A stretch of 5,681 bases of DNA from SAR116 cluster bacterium (lineage in GTDB: Bacteria > Pseudomonadota > Alphaproteobacteria > Puniceispirillales > Puniceispirillaceae): contig NYTO01000127.1 in the NCBI GenBank assembly GCA_002683535.1, forward strand, positions 1 through 5,681, given 5' to 3'. The notes under the pieces were generated by a model. That model saw nothing but the letters and a program-made list of their open reading frames with translations, was not told where the DNA came from and did not search any database. How positions within the stretch are numbered: the stretch's first letter is position 1; every line of letters starts with the position of its first letter. Below are positions 5,013 to 5,681 of this stretch, piece after piece. The position numbers and the translations under genes were made by a program.

Positions 5013-5681
5013 ATGACAACGAAATCGGTGTTTACCAAACCGTTTACCCAGCAAGAGCCGATTCCGCCTGCTGCCATCGCGCGCGCAGTCGAGGTGATGC
5101 AGAGCGGCCGTCTGCATCGCTACAATCTTGCCGAAGGTGATACGAACGAAGCCAGTCAGCTGGAACGCGAATATGCCGAATGGCAGGGGGTGGATTATTG
5201 TGTGGCCTGCACATCAGGCGGCTATGCTATCCAGCTTGCGTTGCGGGCTTGCGGCGTTGAACCCGGGGACAAGGTGCTGGCCAACGCCTATACACTGGCA
5301 CCCGTACCCGGGGCGATCCACAATGTGGGCGCCACGCCGGTGCTGGTCGACATTGATTCGCACTACCATATCGACATGCAGGACCTTGAGGCCAAGGCAA
5401 CCGAGACAGATGCGCGGTTTCTGTTGCTGTCACACATGCGCGGGCATATCGCGGATATGGACCAGTTGACCAAGATTTGTGCGCGGCTTGATCTCTGTCT
5501 GATTGAAGATTGCGCCCATACGATGGGGGCCAAATGGCGCGGCATCAAATCCGGTAATTTTGGAAAGGCAGCGGCCTTTTCCACGCAAACCTACAAACAT
5601 ATGAATTCTGGCGAAGGCGGGTTTCTGACAACGAACGACCCGGTCGTGGCGGCCCGCGCTGTCGTGTCTTCCGGGTCATAC
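5013..5681 (+). CDS. DegT/DnrJ/EryC1/StrS-family PLP aminotransferase, 3'-truncated by window edge
   Basis: The ATG at 5013 follows GGGGGAAG; 223 codons are visible and the frame stays open at the right edge. Full-length members have about 370-400 residues, so roughly the N-terminal 55-60% is here. Family features in order are: PFTQQEPIPP near the N terminus, the cofactor-phosphate region ACTSGGYAIQLAL (65-77), VDIDSHYHID (112-121), EDCAHTMGAKWRG (165-177) with Asp166 at the pyridine-nitrogen position, and AFSTQTYKHMNSGEGG (188-203), where Lys195 is the expected internal-aldimine lysine. Such enzymes transaminate keto-sugars or related carbonyls for cell-surface or secondary-metabolite sugars, or act in related dehydration chemistry. 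The substrate cannot be told from this part. The usual SGT(A) cofactor motif reads SGGY here, and the loop LLSHMRGHIADMD has Arg where sugar aminotransferases often carry a Tyr or Phe, hinting at a divergent subgroup. The 95-residue gene precedes it on the same strand. Confidence 0.9.
   Translation, partial: MTTKSVFTKPFTQQEPIPPAAIARAVEVMQSGRLHRYNLAEGDTNEASQLEREYAEWQGVDYCVACTSGGYAIQLALRACGVEPGDKVLANAYTLAPVPGAIHNVGATPVLVDIDSHYHIDMQDLEAKATETDARFLLLSHMRGHIADMDQLTKICARLDLCLIEDCAHTMGAKWRGIKSGNFGKAAAFSTQTYKHMNSGEGGFLTTNDPVVAARAVVSSGSY

Noticed and set aside
4582..5019. Minus-strand 145-codon open frame over the 95-residue gene
   Set aside because: It is Ser/Cys/Phe-rich with no domain, while the plus-strand frame has a strong ribosome binding site and normal composition.

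Overview
The window looks like a chromosomal segment from a GC-rich proteobacterium, most likely an alphaproteobacterium. This rests on the SelD architecture, the gene styles and Shine-Dalgarno usage; no gene fixes the taxon. Hand-counted sample lines give about 60-63% GC in the core genes, but only about 28-43% in the stretch between roughly 3160 and 4350.

Layout. (1) 2-2961: a two-gene selenium operon. The first gene, cut by the left edge, is a fusion of an FAD/NAD(P)H oxidoreductase domain with selenophosphate synthetase (SelD). The second, 5 nt downstream, is tRNA 2-selenouridine synthase (MnmH/SelU/YbbB). SelD makes selenophosphate and MnmH uses it to convert 2-thiouridine to 2-selenouridine at the wobble position of certain tRNAs. 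(2) 3014-3158: a complete tRNA-Asn(GTT) gene with its own promoter and an intrinsic terminator. (3) 3092-4392: a low-GC insert of about 1.26 kb bounded by a direct repeat. The 3' part of the tRNA-Asn gene (from the base after the anticodon loop's second A, through CCA and 4 bases beyond) is repeated at 4350-4392 with 2 mismatches in 43 positions. This is the usual footprint of tyrosine-recombinase integration into a tRNA gene. The insert holds no integrase and one recognisable gene, on the minus strand: a single-pass membrane protein whose N-terminal part is seven tandem 11-residue repeats. (4) 4393-4669: intergenic sequence with a small inverted repeat and a weak promoter candidate. (5) 4670-5681: a 95-residue protein of unknown function, followed 55 nt later by a DegT/DnrJ/EryC1/StrS-family PLP aminotransferase that runs off the right edge.

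The selenium operon and the tRNA gene are confident calls. The main point of interest is the tiny tRNA-Asn-integrated element and its hendecad-repeat membrane protein, whose function cannot be deduced from sequence alone. The selenium genes and the island appear to be neighbours only: tRNA-Asn(GTT) is not a known MnmH substrate.
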